In this document: piece by piece, positions 1 through 4,700 of the stretch | Layout: every line of letters starts with the position of its first letter | Numbering within the stretch: the first letter of the stretch is position 1 | Assembly: GCA_017430675.1 (NCBI GenBank) | Contig: JAFRMM010000181.1 | Location: 1-13,137, forward strand | DNA from: Prevotella sp. | GTDB taxonomy: Bacteria; Bacteroidota; Bacteroidia; Bacteroidales; Bacteroidaceae | Direction of reading: 5' to 3' | Length of the DNA: 13,137 nucleotides | Made by a program: the position numbers and the translations under genes | The notes under the pieces: generated by a model | Told to the model about the DNA's origin: nothing | Seen by the model: the letters and a program-made list of their open reading frames with translations, nothing else | Database searches by the model: none

Positions 1-602
1 AAGCCGATGCGGTCGCCGTCGATGCGGAAGAAGTCGTAGAAGTCGCCGCCCACGTCCTTCGCCGCCGTCATCGAGGCGGCGATGTCCAGTTGGTCACCGT
101 CCTCGGGGAAGGGCGGGAAGATCCTCGGCAGGATGGCCTGCTGGATCTCGCGGGCCACGGCCAGGTCGCCCTTGATCGACTCCAGTTCCGTGTGCTCCGC
201 CTGCATCTCGCGGATATACCTGATCTGCCCGACGGCCTTCTCGATGGTCACGCTCAGGTCGTCCAGGTCGATGGGCTTCGTGGCGAAGTCGAAGGCCCCG
301 TTGTTCATCGCCTGACGGATATTGCCCATGTCGCCGTAGGCCGACACCATGATGCACTTCAGGGCGGGGTTGCGCATCTCGTTGATCTTCGCCAGCAGCG
401 TCAGACCGTCCATCTCCGGCATGTTGATGTCCGAGAGGATGATGTCGTAGTCCTTGTTCTGCAGGAGCATCGTCAGGGCCTCCAGGCCGTTGTGGGCGAA
501 GGAGAACTCGTATTCCCCCTTGCGGATCTGCCTCCTGAAGTATTGTGTCAGCAACAGTTCGAGATCCATCTCGTCATCGACACTGAGTATTCTTACAGCC
601 AT
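1..602 (-). CDS. Response regulator fused to PP2C/SpoIIE-type phosphatase (5' part, runs off left edge)
   Basis: Two hundred codons are visible from ATG 602; the 3' end lies beyond base 1. Residues 1-120 form a receiver domain: acidic pocket D9-D10, phosphoacceptor D58 in the stretch SDINMPEMDG, conserved S87 and K109. A linker helix (about 121-155) leads into the start of a PP2C domain, recognised by the AREIQQAILP stretch near residue 150 and VGGDFYDFF at 184-192, where D187 would bind metal. Proteins of this build are RsbU-like: phosphorylation of the receiver controls a cytoplasmic Ser/Thr phosphatase that usually acts in a partner-switching or general-stress circuit. The partner is not in the window. 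A canonical Bacteroidota promoter lies directly upstream (629-660), so the gene is probably the first of its transcript. Domain assignment is firm; the signal and target are unknown. Confidence 0.93.
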   Translation of the reverse strand, partial: MAVRILSVDDEMDLELLLTQYFRRQIRKGEYEFSFAHNGLEALTMLLQNKDYDIILSDINMPEMDGLTLLAKINEMRNPALKCIMVSAYGDMGNIRQAMNNGAFDFATKPIDLDDLSVTIEKAVGQIRYIREMQAEHTELESIKGDLAVAREIQQAILPRIFPPFPEDGDQLDIAASMTAAKDVGGDFYDFFRIDGDRIG

Positions 603-628
603 AGTTTACGTTGTTTTAAAATACTGTG

Positions 629-660
629 CAAAGTTAATTAAAAATACGCTGACGACCAAA
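629..660 (-). promoter_or_regulatory. Bacteroidota promoter of the response regulator/phosphatase gene
   Basis: Read on the minus strand, TTTG (660-657) is followed after exactly 20 bases by TAACTTTG (636-629). This matches the -33/-7 consensus of the primary sigma factor in Bacteroidota. Transcription would start near 622, giving a leader of about 20 nt before the ATG at 602. Confidence 0.8.
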
Positions 661-727
661 TTTTTTCCCGTGTTTTTGCGGTATGTCAATAGTTTGACCG
701 CGAATGCGTGAAAAATAAATCCTAAAA

Positions 728-759
728 CTTGTATATTTCAGGAAATTATTCTACTTTTG
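728..759 (+). promoter_or_regulatory. Bacteroidota promoter of the beta-barrel/lipoprotein operon
   Basis: CTTG (728-731) and TACTTTTG (752-759) are separated by 20 bases, matching the -33 and -7 elements. Transcription would start near 765, giving a leader of about 48 nt before the ATG at 813. It diverges from the promoter at 629-660, with about 70 bp of AT-rich DNA between the two. Confidence 0.75.
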
Positions 760-812
760 CAACCGTTATCAAGACATTTTCAAACGCATTATTTATTAAA
801 AGGGAAAAAGTT

Positions 813-1484
813 ATGAAGAAAATGATGATGATTGCCGCCATGATGGTGGCTGCACTGAGTGCTAACGCACAGTTCGAACCGGGTACATTCTCCATCCAGC
901 CGAAGGCCGGTATGAACATTGCCAAGGTGAGCAACATGTCTGCCATGGGTGTTGGTGACTACAAACTCGACAGGTCCCTGATCGCCGGTGGCGTGATCGG
1001 TGCCGAGGCTGAGTATCAGATCGCCAAGCCCTTCAGCGTTGCCGCCGGTCTGCAGTTCTCCATGCAGGGTTGCCAGTGGAAGGACGATGACTTCACGGTT
1101 AATGGCGAGAAGGTCGAGGTCAGGGATTCCAAGGTCGAACTCAACTACATCACCCTGCCCATCGTGGCCAACCTCTATCTCTTCAAGGGTTTTGCCATCA
1201 AGACTGGCGTACAGTTCGGCTTCCTCGTTGGTGCCAACGCCAAGACCACGATGAAACAGGGTAGTTACACACTGTCATACGATGAGGGTGTCAGGGGTGA
1301 CTGCAACAAGTTCGATTTCTCCATCCCCGTGGGTGTGTCTTACCAGGTTCCGACTATCCCCATCTACATCGATGGACGTGCCATCTTCGGTCTCTCTGAC
1401 ATCGCTAAGGATAAGTTGGACAACGGCACAAACAGTAAGAACCAGGTGTTCCAACTGACCGTTGGTTACAAGTTCGCCCTCTAA
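813..1484 (+). CDS. Outer-membrane beta-barrel protein (porin-like, PF13568-type)
   Basis: This 223-aa protein begins with a clear signal peptide: MKK, a Met/Ala-rich hydrophobic core, and a likely signal peptidase I site after ANA (residue 19) before QFEPG. The mature part alternates short hydrophobic strands with polar turns (for example IQPKAGMNIAKV, PFSVAAGLQFSM, FAIKTGVQFGFLVGANA) and ends in a strand FQLTVGYKFAL, as expected of an eight- to ten-strand barrel inserted by the BAM machinery. An in-frame extension to 729 would destroy the signal peptide and overlaps the promoter, so ATG 813 is chosen. A purine-rich AGGGAAAAAG precedes it instead of a classical Shine-Dalgarno site, which is usual in Bacteroidota. 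The lipoprotein gene follows after 19 bases. The substrate is unknown; a structural or adhesive role is equally possible. Confidence 0.9.
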   Translation: MKKMMMIAAMMVAALSANAQFEPGTFSIQPKAGMNIAKVSNMSAMGVGDYKLDRSLIAGGVIGAEAEYQIAKPFSVAAGLQFSMQGCQWKDDDFTVNGEKVEVRDSKVELNYITLPIVANLYLFKGFAIKTGVQFGFLVGANAKTTMKQGSYTLSYDEGVRGDCNKFDFSIPVGVSYQVPTIPIYIDGRAIFGLSDIAKDKLDNGTNSKNQVFQLTVGYKFAL

Positions 1485-1503
1485 ATATCAAACAGAAGAA
1501 GTT

Positions 1504-1977
1504 ATGAAAAAGTTTTTCCTTTACACGACAGCCATTACGGCCATGCTGGTCCTTTGCATGAGTTGCTCGAAGGATGACAGTATCAGCCCTGAGGCCCAGC
1601 AGGATTTTGCCAAGTTCCTGACAGCCGGCACCTGGGAAGGTCTGAACAAGAGTGAGTATAAGGAACTGGGTTCCTGGATCGAGCACACCAGCACGTTTGT
1701 CACTATGAGTTTCAGCCGCAGTGGCAGTCAGGCCCTGAGTGGTACAGGCGTTCAGATCGGCTACGAGAACTCTTATAAGTCCAAGGAGACAGAGCGCAGT
1801 GAATTCAAGTGGAATATCTCCGGTGACCGCATCTACATTGAATACAGCGAAGGATGGACCACCGTGTATGCCCGCCTTGGTGACTGTGAACTCAGTTCCA
1901 GCCGTTTTAAGGGCTGGTGGATCAACAACAGCGATTCCGACCGCCGTTTCGTGTTTGATTACTCAAAATCCAATTAA
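1504..1977 (+). CDS. Small lipoprotein of unknown function
   Basis: This 157-aa protein has a type II signal peptide: MKK, hydrophobic core FFLYTTAITAMLVL, and lipobox CMSC with the lipidated cysteine at residue 21. The next residues SKDD are acidic, resembling the lipoprotein export signal that sends Bacteroidota lipoproteins to the cell surface. The mature domain (about 25-157) is rich in Ser, Trp and Tyr and looks like a small beta-sandwich or lipocalin-like fold (strands around TWEGLNKSEY, STFVTMSFSRSG, DRIYIEYSEGW, RRFVFDYS). I recognise no family. It lies 19 bases downstream of the barrel gene and shares its promoter, so it may act at the outer surface together with the barrel. ATG 1504 is preferred over the in-frame codon at 1462 because the latter overlaps the barrel gene and lacks a signal peptide. 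Confidence 0.85.
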   Translation: MKKFFLYTTAITAMLVLCMSCSKDDSISPEAQQDFAKFLTAGTWEGLNKSEYKELGSWIEHTSTFVTMSFSRSGSQALSGTGVQIGYENSYKSKETERSEFKWNISGDRIYIEYSEGWTTVYARLGDCELSSSRFKGWWINNSDSDRRFVFDYSKSN

Positions 1978-1985
1978 TAATCAAG

Positions 1986-2014
1986 AACTCACTGGGGACG
2001 GTTCCCAGTGAGTC
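1986..2014 (+). terminator. Terminator hairpin of the barrel/lipoprotein operon; also REP-like family A copy 1
   Basis: A perfect 10-bp stem, ACTCACTGGG (1987-1996) and CCCAGTGAGT (2004-2013), closes a 7-base loop GACGGTT. It is followed on the plus strand by CCTTTTCTTT, so it should work as an intrinsic terminator for the genes ending at 1977. It also sits 8 bases past the convergent smalltalk stop (2022). The same 29-nt element recurs at 4560-4588 and 6085-6113. Confidence 0.8.
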
Positions 2015-2021
2015 CTTTTCT

Positions 2022-2132
2022 TTAGAGGATCGGGCCGTAGCCCATGCAACTCGTGGTCGTGATGGCCGTCAGAAAGGCCGTGAGCGCGGCTACTATCACC
2101 TTCACCGCAATCTCAACGAATCGCTTCTTCAT
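2022..2132 (-). CDS. Smalltalk-type micro-protein (36 aa)
   Basis: The ATG at 2132 opens a 36-codon frame: MKKRFVEIAVKVIVAALTAFLTAITTTSCMGYGPIL. It has a basic N-terminus, one hydrophobic helix (about 6-27) and a TTTSCM end typical of the tiny Bacteroidales proteins named smalltalk, which occur beside HU-like genes and cell-wall hydrolases. The helix could be a membrane segment or a lipoprotein signal with C29 as lipobox cysteine (TTSC), leaving only seven residues after it. It starts 18 bases after the HU-like stop (2151) and has GAAAGGATGGTGAATC upstream, so it is probably translated from the HU-like transcript. Biochemical function is unknown. It is too short for most gene callers; neighbourhood and composition make it likely to be real. 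Confidence 0.78.
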   Translation of the reverse strand: MKKRFVEIAVKVIVAALTAFLTAITTTSCMGYGPIL

Positions 2133-2150
2133 GATTCACCATCCTTTCGC

Positions 2151-2666
2151 TTACGGCTCGGGCACGGTCACGGGATTGACGATCGCGTCGATGGCATCGG
2201 CGGCGGCCTTCGTCCAGCGGAACGATGAGTCGTCGTTGAGTTCCTTCTTGGTGAACTCACCCGTAGCCTGTGCCAGGAGGCGCACGGTCTTCACGGCGGG
2301 CTGCGTCTGCTTGGTGAAGTCGGGAGAGCCCGTGCCGTCGGGACCGGTCTTGGGCAGGACACCCAGGCCGCAGTTCACCTTGTAGTCCTCGCGCAACTGG
2401 AGGCCGTTGGCCGAGATGGAGCACTTGAAGATGGCGAGGTCGTCGATCTTCACCGTGTTGCCGTTCAGGCACTGCTCACGGGTACAGGCGACGAAGTCGC
2501 GGAGGATGCCCTCGATGGTGCCCACGGAGAACGGGGTGTTGTGCTCGGCCATGTGCACTGCCATGTCGTGGATGCTCATGGTCTGTTTGTACTCCACGCG
2601 GGCGTAGTACTTGCCGTAGCCCTGTGCGTGCTGGTTGTTGTTCACTGAAATGTTAAGTTCTAGCAT
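2151..2666 (-). CDS. HU-like DNA-binding protein (Bacteroidota HU-HIG type)
   Basis: This 171-aa protein begins with an HU/IHF-like fold, roughly residues 18-105. Segment YGKYYARVEYKQTMSIHDMAVHMAEH matches the first strand-helix part, VGTIEGILRDFVACTREQCLNGNTVKIDDLAIFKCSI the dimerisation helix and start of the beta arm. The C-terminal part (106-171) is Gly/Thr/Pro-rich and then helical (TKKELNDDSSFRWTKAAADAIDAI), ending in PVTVPEP. Such enlarged HU relatives are common in Bacteroidota and lie beside smalltalk and cell-wall hydrolase genes, as here. It presumably binds or bends DNA, or serves as a structural factor of the cassette; direct evidence is lacking. ATG 2666 has its own -7 element at 2727-2734. 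Family call is firm, function inferred. Confidence 0.87.
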   Translation of the reverse strand: MLELNISVNNNQHAQGYGKYYARVEYKQTMSIHDMAVHMAEHNTPFSVGTIEGILRDFVACTREQCLNGNTVKIDDLAIFKCSISANGLQLREDYKVNCGLGVLPKTGPDGTGSPDFTKQTQPAVKTVRLLAQATGEFTKKELNDDSSFRWTKAAADAIDAIVNPVTVPEP

Positions 2667-2726
2667 AGTTCTTGTGTGTTAAAGAGTTAAACATAGGCTT
2701 GTGTCTTCCGGATCCTTTTGACACTG

Positions 2727-2734
2727 CAAAGATA
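2727..2734 (-). promoter_or_regulatory. -7 element of the HU-like gene promoter
   Basis: The minus strand reads TATCTTTG, matching TAnnTTTG, within the longer stretch GTATCTTTGCAGTGT that also occurs before the M15 peptidase gene (3445-3452). No good TTTG lies 20 bases upstream, so only the -7 half is supported. The leader would be about 55 nt. Confidence 0.5.
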
Positions 2735-2781
2735 CAAAAAAAATCAATACGTTTCCCGGAAATCCCCGACCCAGGATAAAC

Positions 2782-2976
2782 CTAAATGCACACTGGTGCC
2801 TGACCCCAGTGTGCACTGAACAGTGCACGGGCGCGCTGGCGCTGCACCCACTTCATGCGGCCGCGGTGCATGTGGAGCACGTAGTGGCAGTGACGGCAGA
2901 TCTTCCGCCGCGTACCTGTCGGGTAGAGTTCGAACTGCTCCTCAGGCAGTTCCTGCTGACAATTCCTGCAGGTCAT
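2782..2976 (-). CDS. Zinc-ribbon miniprotein
   Basis: This 64-aa protein carries two CxxC pairs (C3/C6 and C27/C30) spaced by 20 residues: CRNC followed by QELPEEQFELYP, and CRHC followed by HYVLHMHRGR. The spacing and the ELPEEQF stretch resemble the zinc-ribbon module that precedes HNH-type nucleases in phages, but no nuclease domain follows, only a basic tail (KWVQRQRARALF). Its start codon overlaps the stop of the M15 peptidase gene by the ATGA arrangement, implying translational coupling. The last ten or so codons lie inside a REP-like hairpin (2787-2817), so the C-terminus was probably set by that element. It may be a truncated nuclease or a stand-alone binding protein. Confidence 0.72.
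   Translation of the reverse strand: MTCRNCQQELPEEQFELYPTGTRRKICRHCHYVLHMHRGRMKWVQRQRARALFSAHWGQAPVCI
2787..2817. repeat. REP-like family B, copy 1
   Basis: A perfect 10-bp stem TGCACACTGG (2787-2796) and CCAGTGTGCA (2806-2815) closes the loop TGCCTGACC. The segment from GTGCCTGACCCC (2796-2807) to GTGCACT (2811-2817) recurs at 4047-4068 with only two changed bases in 22. It overlaps the 3' end of the zinc-ribbon gene and could act as its terminator. Confidence 0.8.
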
Positions 2977-3413
2977 ACGCGGTAGTTCTTAAAGGCCTGG
3001 TGGCGGTTCTGCCTGGGGTCGAGGCACACGGAGCAGTGGATCCACATCGCGCCGTGGCGGTTGTACTCGAAGAGCAGTTGGTCGAAGTCGATGTTCCTCT
3101 CGATGAAGCGGAAGTACTCCCTGCCGATCTCCTCCGAGGGCAGGTGGATGTCCATGGCCTCGCCGCTGAGGTGCTTGGAGTTGCCGACGCCGTGCACGCC
3201 CTCATTGACCTCGGGCGAGCGGAAGCCGCTGTTCACCGTGATCGGCCCGAACACCTCGCGCAGGGGCTCGCCCAGTTTCCAGCAGATGTTGATCAGGCCC
3301 GCCAGTTGCAGTTCGTCGGGCGTGTTGTCCTTACCGTGTGCCTCGGCCCATGCCGAGCGCGTCATCTCCTCATAACTGAAATGAGGAGAAAGCATAAAGT
3401 TCTTTCTTTCCAT
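2973..3413 (-). CDS. M15A-type zinc peptidase (endolysin-like D-Ala-D-Ala carboxypeptidase)
   Basis: This 146-aa single-domain protein has the M15 zinc site: H81 and D88 in SKHLSGEAMDIH, and H126 in MWIHCSV. The N-terminal LSPHFSYEEMTRS and NSGFRSPEVNEGV stretches are typical of the Peptidase_M15_3 family, found in phage endolysins and in the cassettes of Bacteroidota that carry HU-like genes. It would cleave peptide cross-links of peptidoglycan. No signal peptide is present, so it needs a holin, lysis or another route to reach its substrate. The smalltalk protein with its single hydrophobic helix is a conceivable but unproven helper. The stop overlaps the start of the zinc-ribbon gene. ATG 3413 is used; M7 (3395) is an alternative. 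Length is normal for the family. Confidence 0.9.
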   Translation of the reverse strand: MERKNFMLSPHFSYEEMTRSAWAEAHGKDNTPDELQLAGLINICWKLGEPLREVFGPITVNSGFRSPEVNEGVHGVGNSKHLSGEAMDIHLPSEEIGREYFRFIERNIDFDQLLFEYNRHGAMWIHCSVCLDPRQNRHQAFKNYRV

Positions 3414-3444
3414 TTTCGTCAGTCTTTGTCAGTTAAACACACTG

Positions 3445-3452
3445 CAAAGATA
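3445..3452 (-). promoter_or_regulatory. -7 element of the M15 peptidase/zinc-ribbon promoter
   Basis: The minus strand reads TATCTTTG (TAnnTTTG) in the context GTATCTTTGCAGTGT, the same 15 bases found before the HU-like gene. A TTTG at the -33 distance is not evident. The leader would be about 25-30 nt. Confidence 0.5.
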
Positions 3453-3496
3453 CGAAAAACAGAATCGGAATTGTGGCCGCTGGTGGCCGCTGTGAG

Positions 3497-3943
3497 TTAG
3501 CGGGAGCGCCGCATGGCGTAACTGATCTCGGGGAGCGAGAAGGGTAGGGTGACGCGGCTGGTGGGGAGCGTCAGCATGTCGTGGGTCAGCAGGTGCATGA
3601 AATAGCCCTGCCAGCAGATGCCCGTGACATACCGGTCGTGGCGGAGCAGCCTGAAGAACTCGCCCTCGCGGCTGGCCTCCAGGATGTAGTCGCCGAACGG
3701 ACGGTGCCAGAATCCTCCCTTCGCCTGCTCGAAGCCCCAGCGGCGCAGGAACTTCGCACTGATCCTGATCGCCTTCACCTCGTCGTACGTCCGCGTGACG
3801 GTCTTCTGGTTGGGCAGACGCAGCGTGAGTCGCGTCGCACTGATGCCGCAGACGGCTGCGGCCTCCCATCTCTTTCCTACCTTGGTCCTGAGGATGTCGC
3901 CCAGCACCAGGTTTCCTGTCGATAGTCCGATTGTCTTTCTCAT
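3497..3943 (-). CDS. Cassette protein of unknown function (148 aa)
   Basis: From ATG 3943 the protein reads MRKTIGLSTGNLVLGD and so on. It resembles a diverse Bacteroidota phage/accessory family with an N-terminal xGNLV motif, a middle TYDEVKAIRISAKFLRRWGF (in relatives a PIPLTEEIL..GF motif) followed by a Trp-containing strand, and a C-terminal YFMHLLTHDMLTL stretch that corresponds to the YVHQLQNLY region of relatives. I identify it by these patterns from memory and know no biochemical role. Here the first half carries an extra basic character (pI visibly high: many Arg). A TTG codon at 4024 would extend the frame by 27 residues, but those codons are the 21-bp repeats upstream, so ATG 3943 is preferred. 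It follows the DUF4248 gene after about 124 bases that include a REP-like element and the repeats. Confidence 0.68.
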   Translation of the reverse strand: MRKTIGLSTGNLVLGDILRTKVGKRWEAAAVCGISATRLTLRLPNQKTVTRTYDEVKAIRISAKFLRRWGFEQAKGGFWHRPFGDYILEASREGEFFRLLRHDRYVTGICWQGYFMHLLTHDMLTLPTSRVTLPFSLPEISYAMRRSR

Positions 3944-3978
3944 GTCTTGATAACGTGTTAGTATTAATTGAAAATTAC

Positions 3979-4047
3979 TCAATGCTTTAGGAAAATCAGT
4001 CAATGAGTATTTTGCAAAACTCAATGACTATTTCGCGAAAGTCACTG
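3979..4047. repeat. 21-bp-spaced direct repeats with palindromic cores
   Basis: TCAATG occurs at 3979, 4000 and 4021, and TCACTG at 4042, always 21 bases apart. Units starting at 4000 and 4021 are 17/21 identical and hold the perfect palindromes TTTTGCAAAA (4011-4020, reading from TTTTGC) and TTTCGCGAAA (4031-4040). The block is directly upstream of the 148-aa gene and touches REP-like family B copy 2. The period equals two helical turns, so identical sites would face the same side of the DNA. Confidence 0.75.
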
Positions 4048-4068
4048 TGCCTGACCCCGCTGTGCACT
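4040..4068. repeat. REP-like family B, copy 2
   Basis: GTGCCTGACCCC (4047-4058) is followed after three bases by GTGCACT (4062-4068), the same arrangement and spacing as at 2796-2817. The stem is imperfect here (AGTCACTG against GCTGTGCACT). The stop codon of the DUF4248 gene (4068-4070) begins at its last base. Confidence 0.72.
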
Positions 4069-4283
4069 CAGTCGATGCAGAGGTAGTAGGCGATCAGGCG
4101 CACCTGGCGGGCGGTGTAACTGTCGCAGTTGCGGTTCCAGCGGGTGGCCTCCAGCGCCGCCACGAGGTCGCCGCAGCGGAGGATGTCCTCGCGGAGACGC
4201 TTCAGGGCGGCCTTGCGGTGCCGCGTGTGCGGACTGTAGATCCGCGCCAGTTCGCGTTTCAAATAGGGTCTGTCTTCTAACAT
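4068..4283 (-). CDS. DUF4248 family protein
   Basis: This 71-aa protein matches the DUF4248 pattern: a KRELARIYSP start, AALKRLREDILRCGDLVAAL in the middle, and a C-terminal TARQVRLIAYYL. The all-helical, Arg-rich make-up suggests a small winged-helix or helix-turn-helix DNA-binding protein; the family has no established role. In Bacteroidota it is regularly encoded next to VapE-type NTPases and HU-like proteins, which is the situation here. ATG 4283 follows AAAAGGAAATCT, a reasonable ribosome-binding region. No clear -7 element is present in the AT-rich DNA just upstream. A 415-bp structured spacer separates it from the VapE-like gene. Its last codons and stop adjoin a REP-like element. Confidence 0.82.
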   Translation of the reverse strand: MLEDRPYLKRELARIYSPHTRHRKAALKRLREDILRCGDLVAALEATRWNRNCDSYTARQVRLIAYYLCID

Positions 4284-4317
4284 AGATTTCCTTTTAAATT
4301 CAATTTAAATTAAAATT

Positions 4318-4385
4318 CTCAACTCACCCAACCCTCTCTTAGCGTAAGACTTCCTCAACTCACCCAACCCTCTCTTACCGTAAGA
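4318..4385. repeat. Direct repeat, 36-bp period, two copies
   Basis: The stretch CTCAACTCACCCAACCCTCT begins at 4318 and again at 4354, and the identity continues through CTTA(G/C)CGTAAGA, with one mismatch in about 32 bases. Only the second copy completes the downstream half of a hairpin (4381-4390), as if the first copy were a partial duplicate. Confidence 0.85.
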
Positions 4386-4390
4386 GAGGG
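4368..4390. repeat. Perfect hairpin, 10-bp stem
   Basis: CCCTCTCTTA (4368-4377) and TAAGAGAGGG (4381-4390) pair perfectly around the loop CCG. Confidence 0.85.
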
Positions 4391-4409
4391 CTTCAAACCA
4401 CTCCCCAAA

Positions 4410-4434
4410 CCCCTCGCCAATCTTTGGCAAGGGG
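4410..4434. repeat. Hairpin, 11-bp stem with one mismatch
   Basis: CCCCTCGCCAA (4410-4420) pairs with TTGGCAAGGGG (4424-4434) around TCT; only the C/A pair inside the stem fails. Confidence 0.82.
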
Positions 4435-4439
4435 CTTAA

Positions 4440-4470
4440 CTGAAAATCACGGGCGACCGCTGATTTTCAG
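4440..4470. repeat. Perfect hairpin, 10-bp stem with a second short stem in the loop
   Basis: CTGAAAATCA (4440-4449) pairs with TGATTTTCAG (4461-4470). The 11-base loop CGGGCGACCGC can itself form CGG/CCG. Confidence 0.85.
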
Positions 4471-4483
4471 AGTTCATTAAGGT

Positions 4484-4509
4484 AAAATCGACCATCAAAG
4501 GTCGATTTT
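4484..4509. terminator. Perfect hairpin followed by a T-rich run; possible terminator on the plus strand
   Basis: AAAATCGACC (4484-4493) pairs with GGTCGATTTT (4500-4509) around ATCAAA; GGTCTTTTATC follows. On the minus strand, in the direction of the flanking genes, the stem's own 3' side ends in TTTT (minus-strand copy of 4487-4484) and ACC follows, so it could also terminate leftward transcripts coming from the VapE-like gene. Confidence 0.5.
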
Positions 4510-4559
4510 GGTCTTTTATCGGCTGCCGCATAGGGTTGTTGCAATAAGTCAAAGAATGG

Positions 4560-4588
4560 AACTCACTGGGGACGGTTCTCTGTGAGTT
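4560..4588 (+). repeat. REP-like family A, copy 2
   Basis: AACTCAC (4560-4566) and GTGAGTT (4582-4588) flank TGGGGACGGTTCTCT. It is the same 29-nt length as copies at 1986-2014 and 6085-6113 and shares the invariant core GGGGACGGTTC. The stem is slightly weaker than in copy 1. Confidence 0.82.
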
Positions 4589-4626
4589 GGGGTGGGTGTG
4601 GGTGGAGGATGTTTTTTAAGACTTTT

Positions 4627-4664
4627 CACGTGTACTGCGTATGGGCGTACGCACAGTACCCGTG
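4627..4664. repeat. Nested hairpin 3' of the VapE-like gene
   Basis: CACG (4627-4630) and CGTG (4661-4664) enclose GTACTG (4632-4637) with CAGTAC (4654-4659), and CGTA (4638-4641) with TACG (4648-4651), leaving a TGGGCG loop. It lies 37 bases after the VapE-like stop. A wider 11-bp inverted repeat, GGGGTGGGTGT (4589-4599) and ACACCCACCCC (4685-4695), surrounds it. Probable transcript-end structure. Confidence 0.65.
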
Positions 4665-4700
4665 AGAATGTTTGAAAACAACCTACACCCACCCCCACCT

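Larger units (their letters stand above)
4284..4700. other. Gene-free spacer filled with stem-loops between the VapE-like and DUF4248 genes
   Basis: No convincing gene lies in these 417 bases. From left to right it holds: an AT-rich stretch (4290-4317); a 36-bp-period direct repeat (4318-4385); hairpins at 4368-4390, 4410-4434, 4440-4470 and 4484-4509; REP-like family A copy 2 (4560-4588); a G-rich tract (4589-4608); a hairpin at 4627-4664; and a C-rich tract (4685-4695) complementary to the G-rich one. The individual elements are listed separately. Confidence 0.8.

Noticed and set aside
3944..4024. N-terminal extension of the 148-aa protein from a TTG codon
   Set aside because: The extra 27 codons are the 21-bp repeats, and ATG 3943 gives an N-terminus (MRKTIGLSTGNLV) that suits the family.
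3979..4047. CRISPR array
   Set aside because: Units are 21 bp, directly adjacent and without spacers; no cas genes are present.
4589..4608. G-quadruplex
   Set aside because: The tract has only three runs of three or more G; the fourth run is GG, so a stable three-tetrad structure is not supported by the sequence alone.
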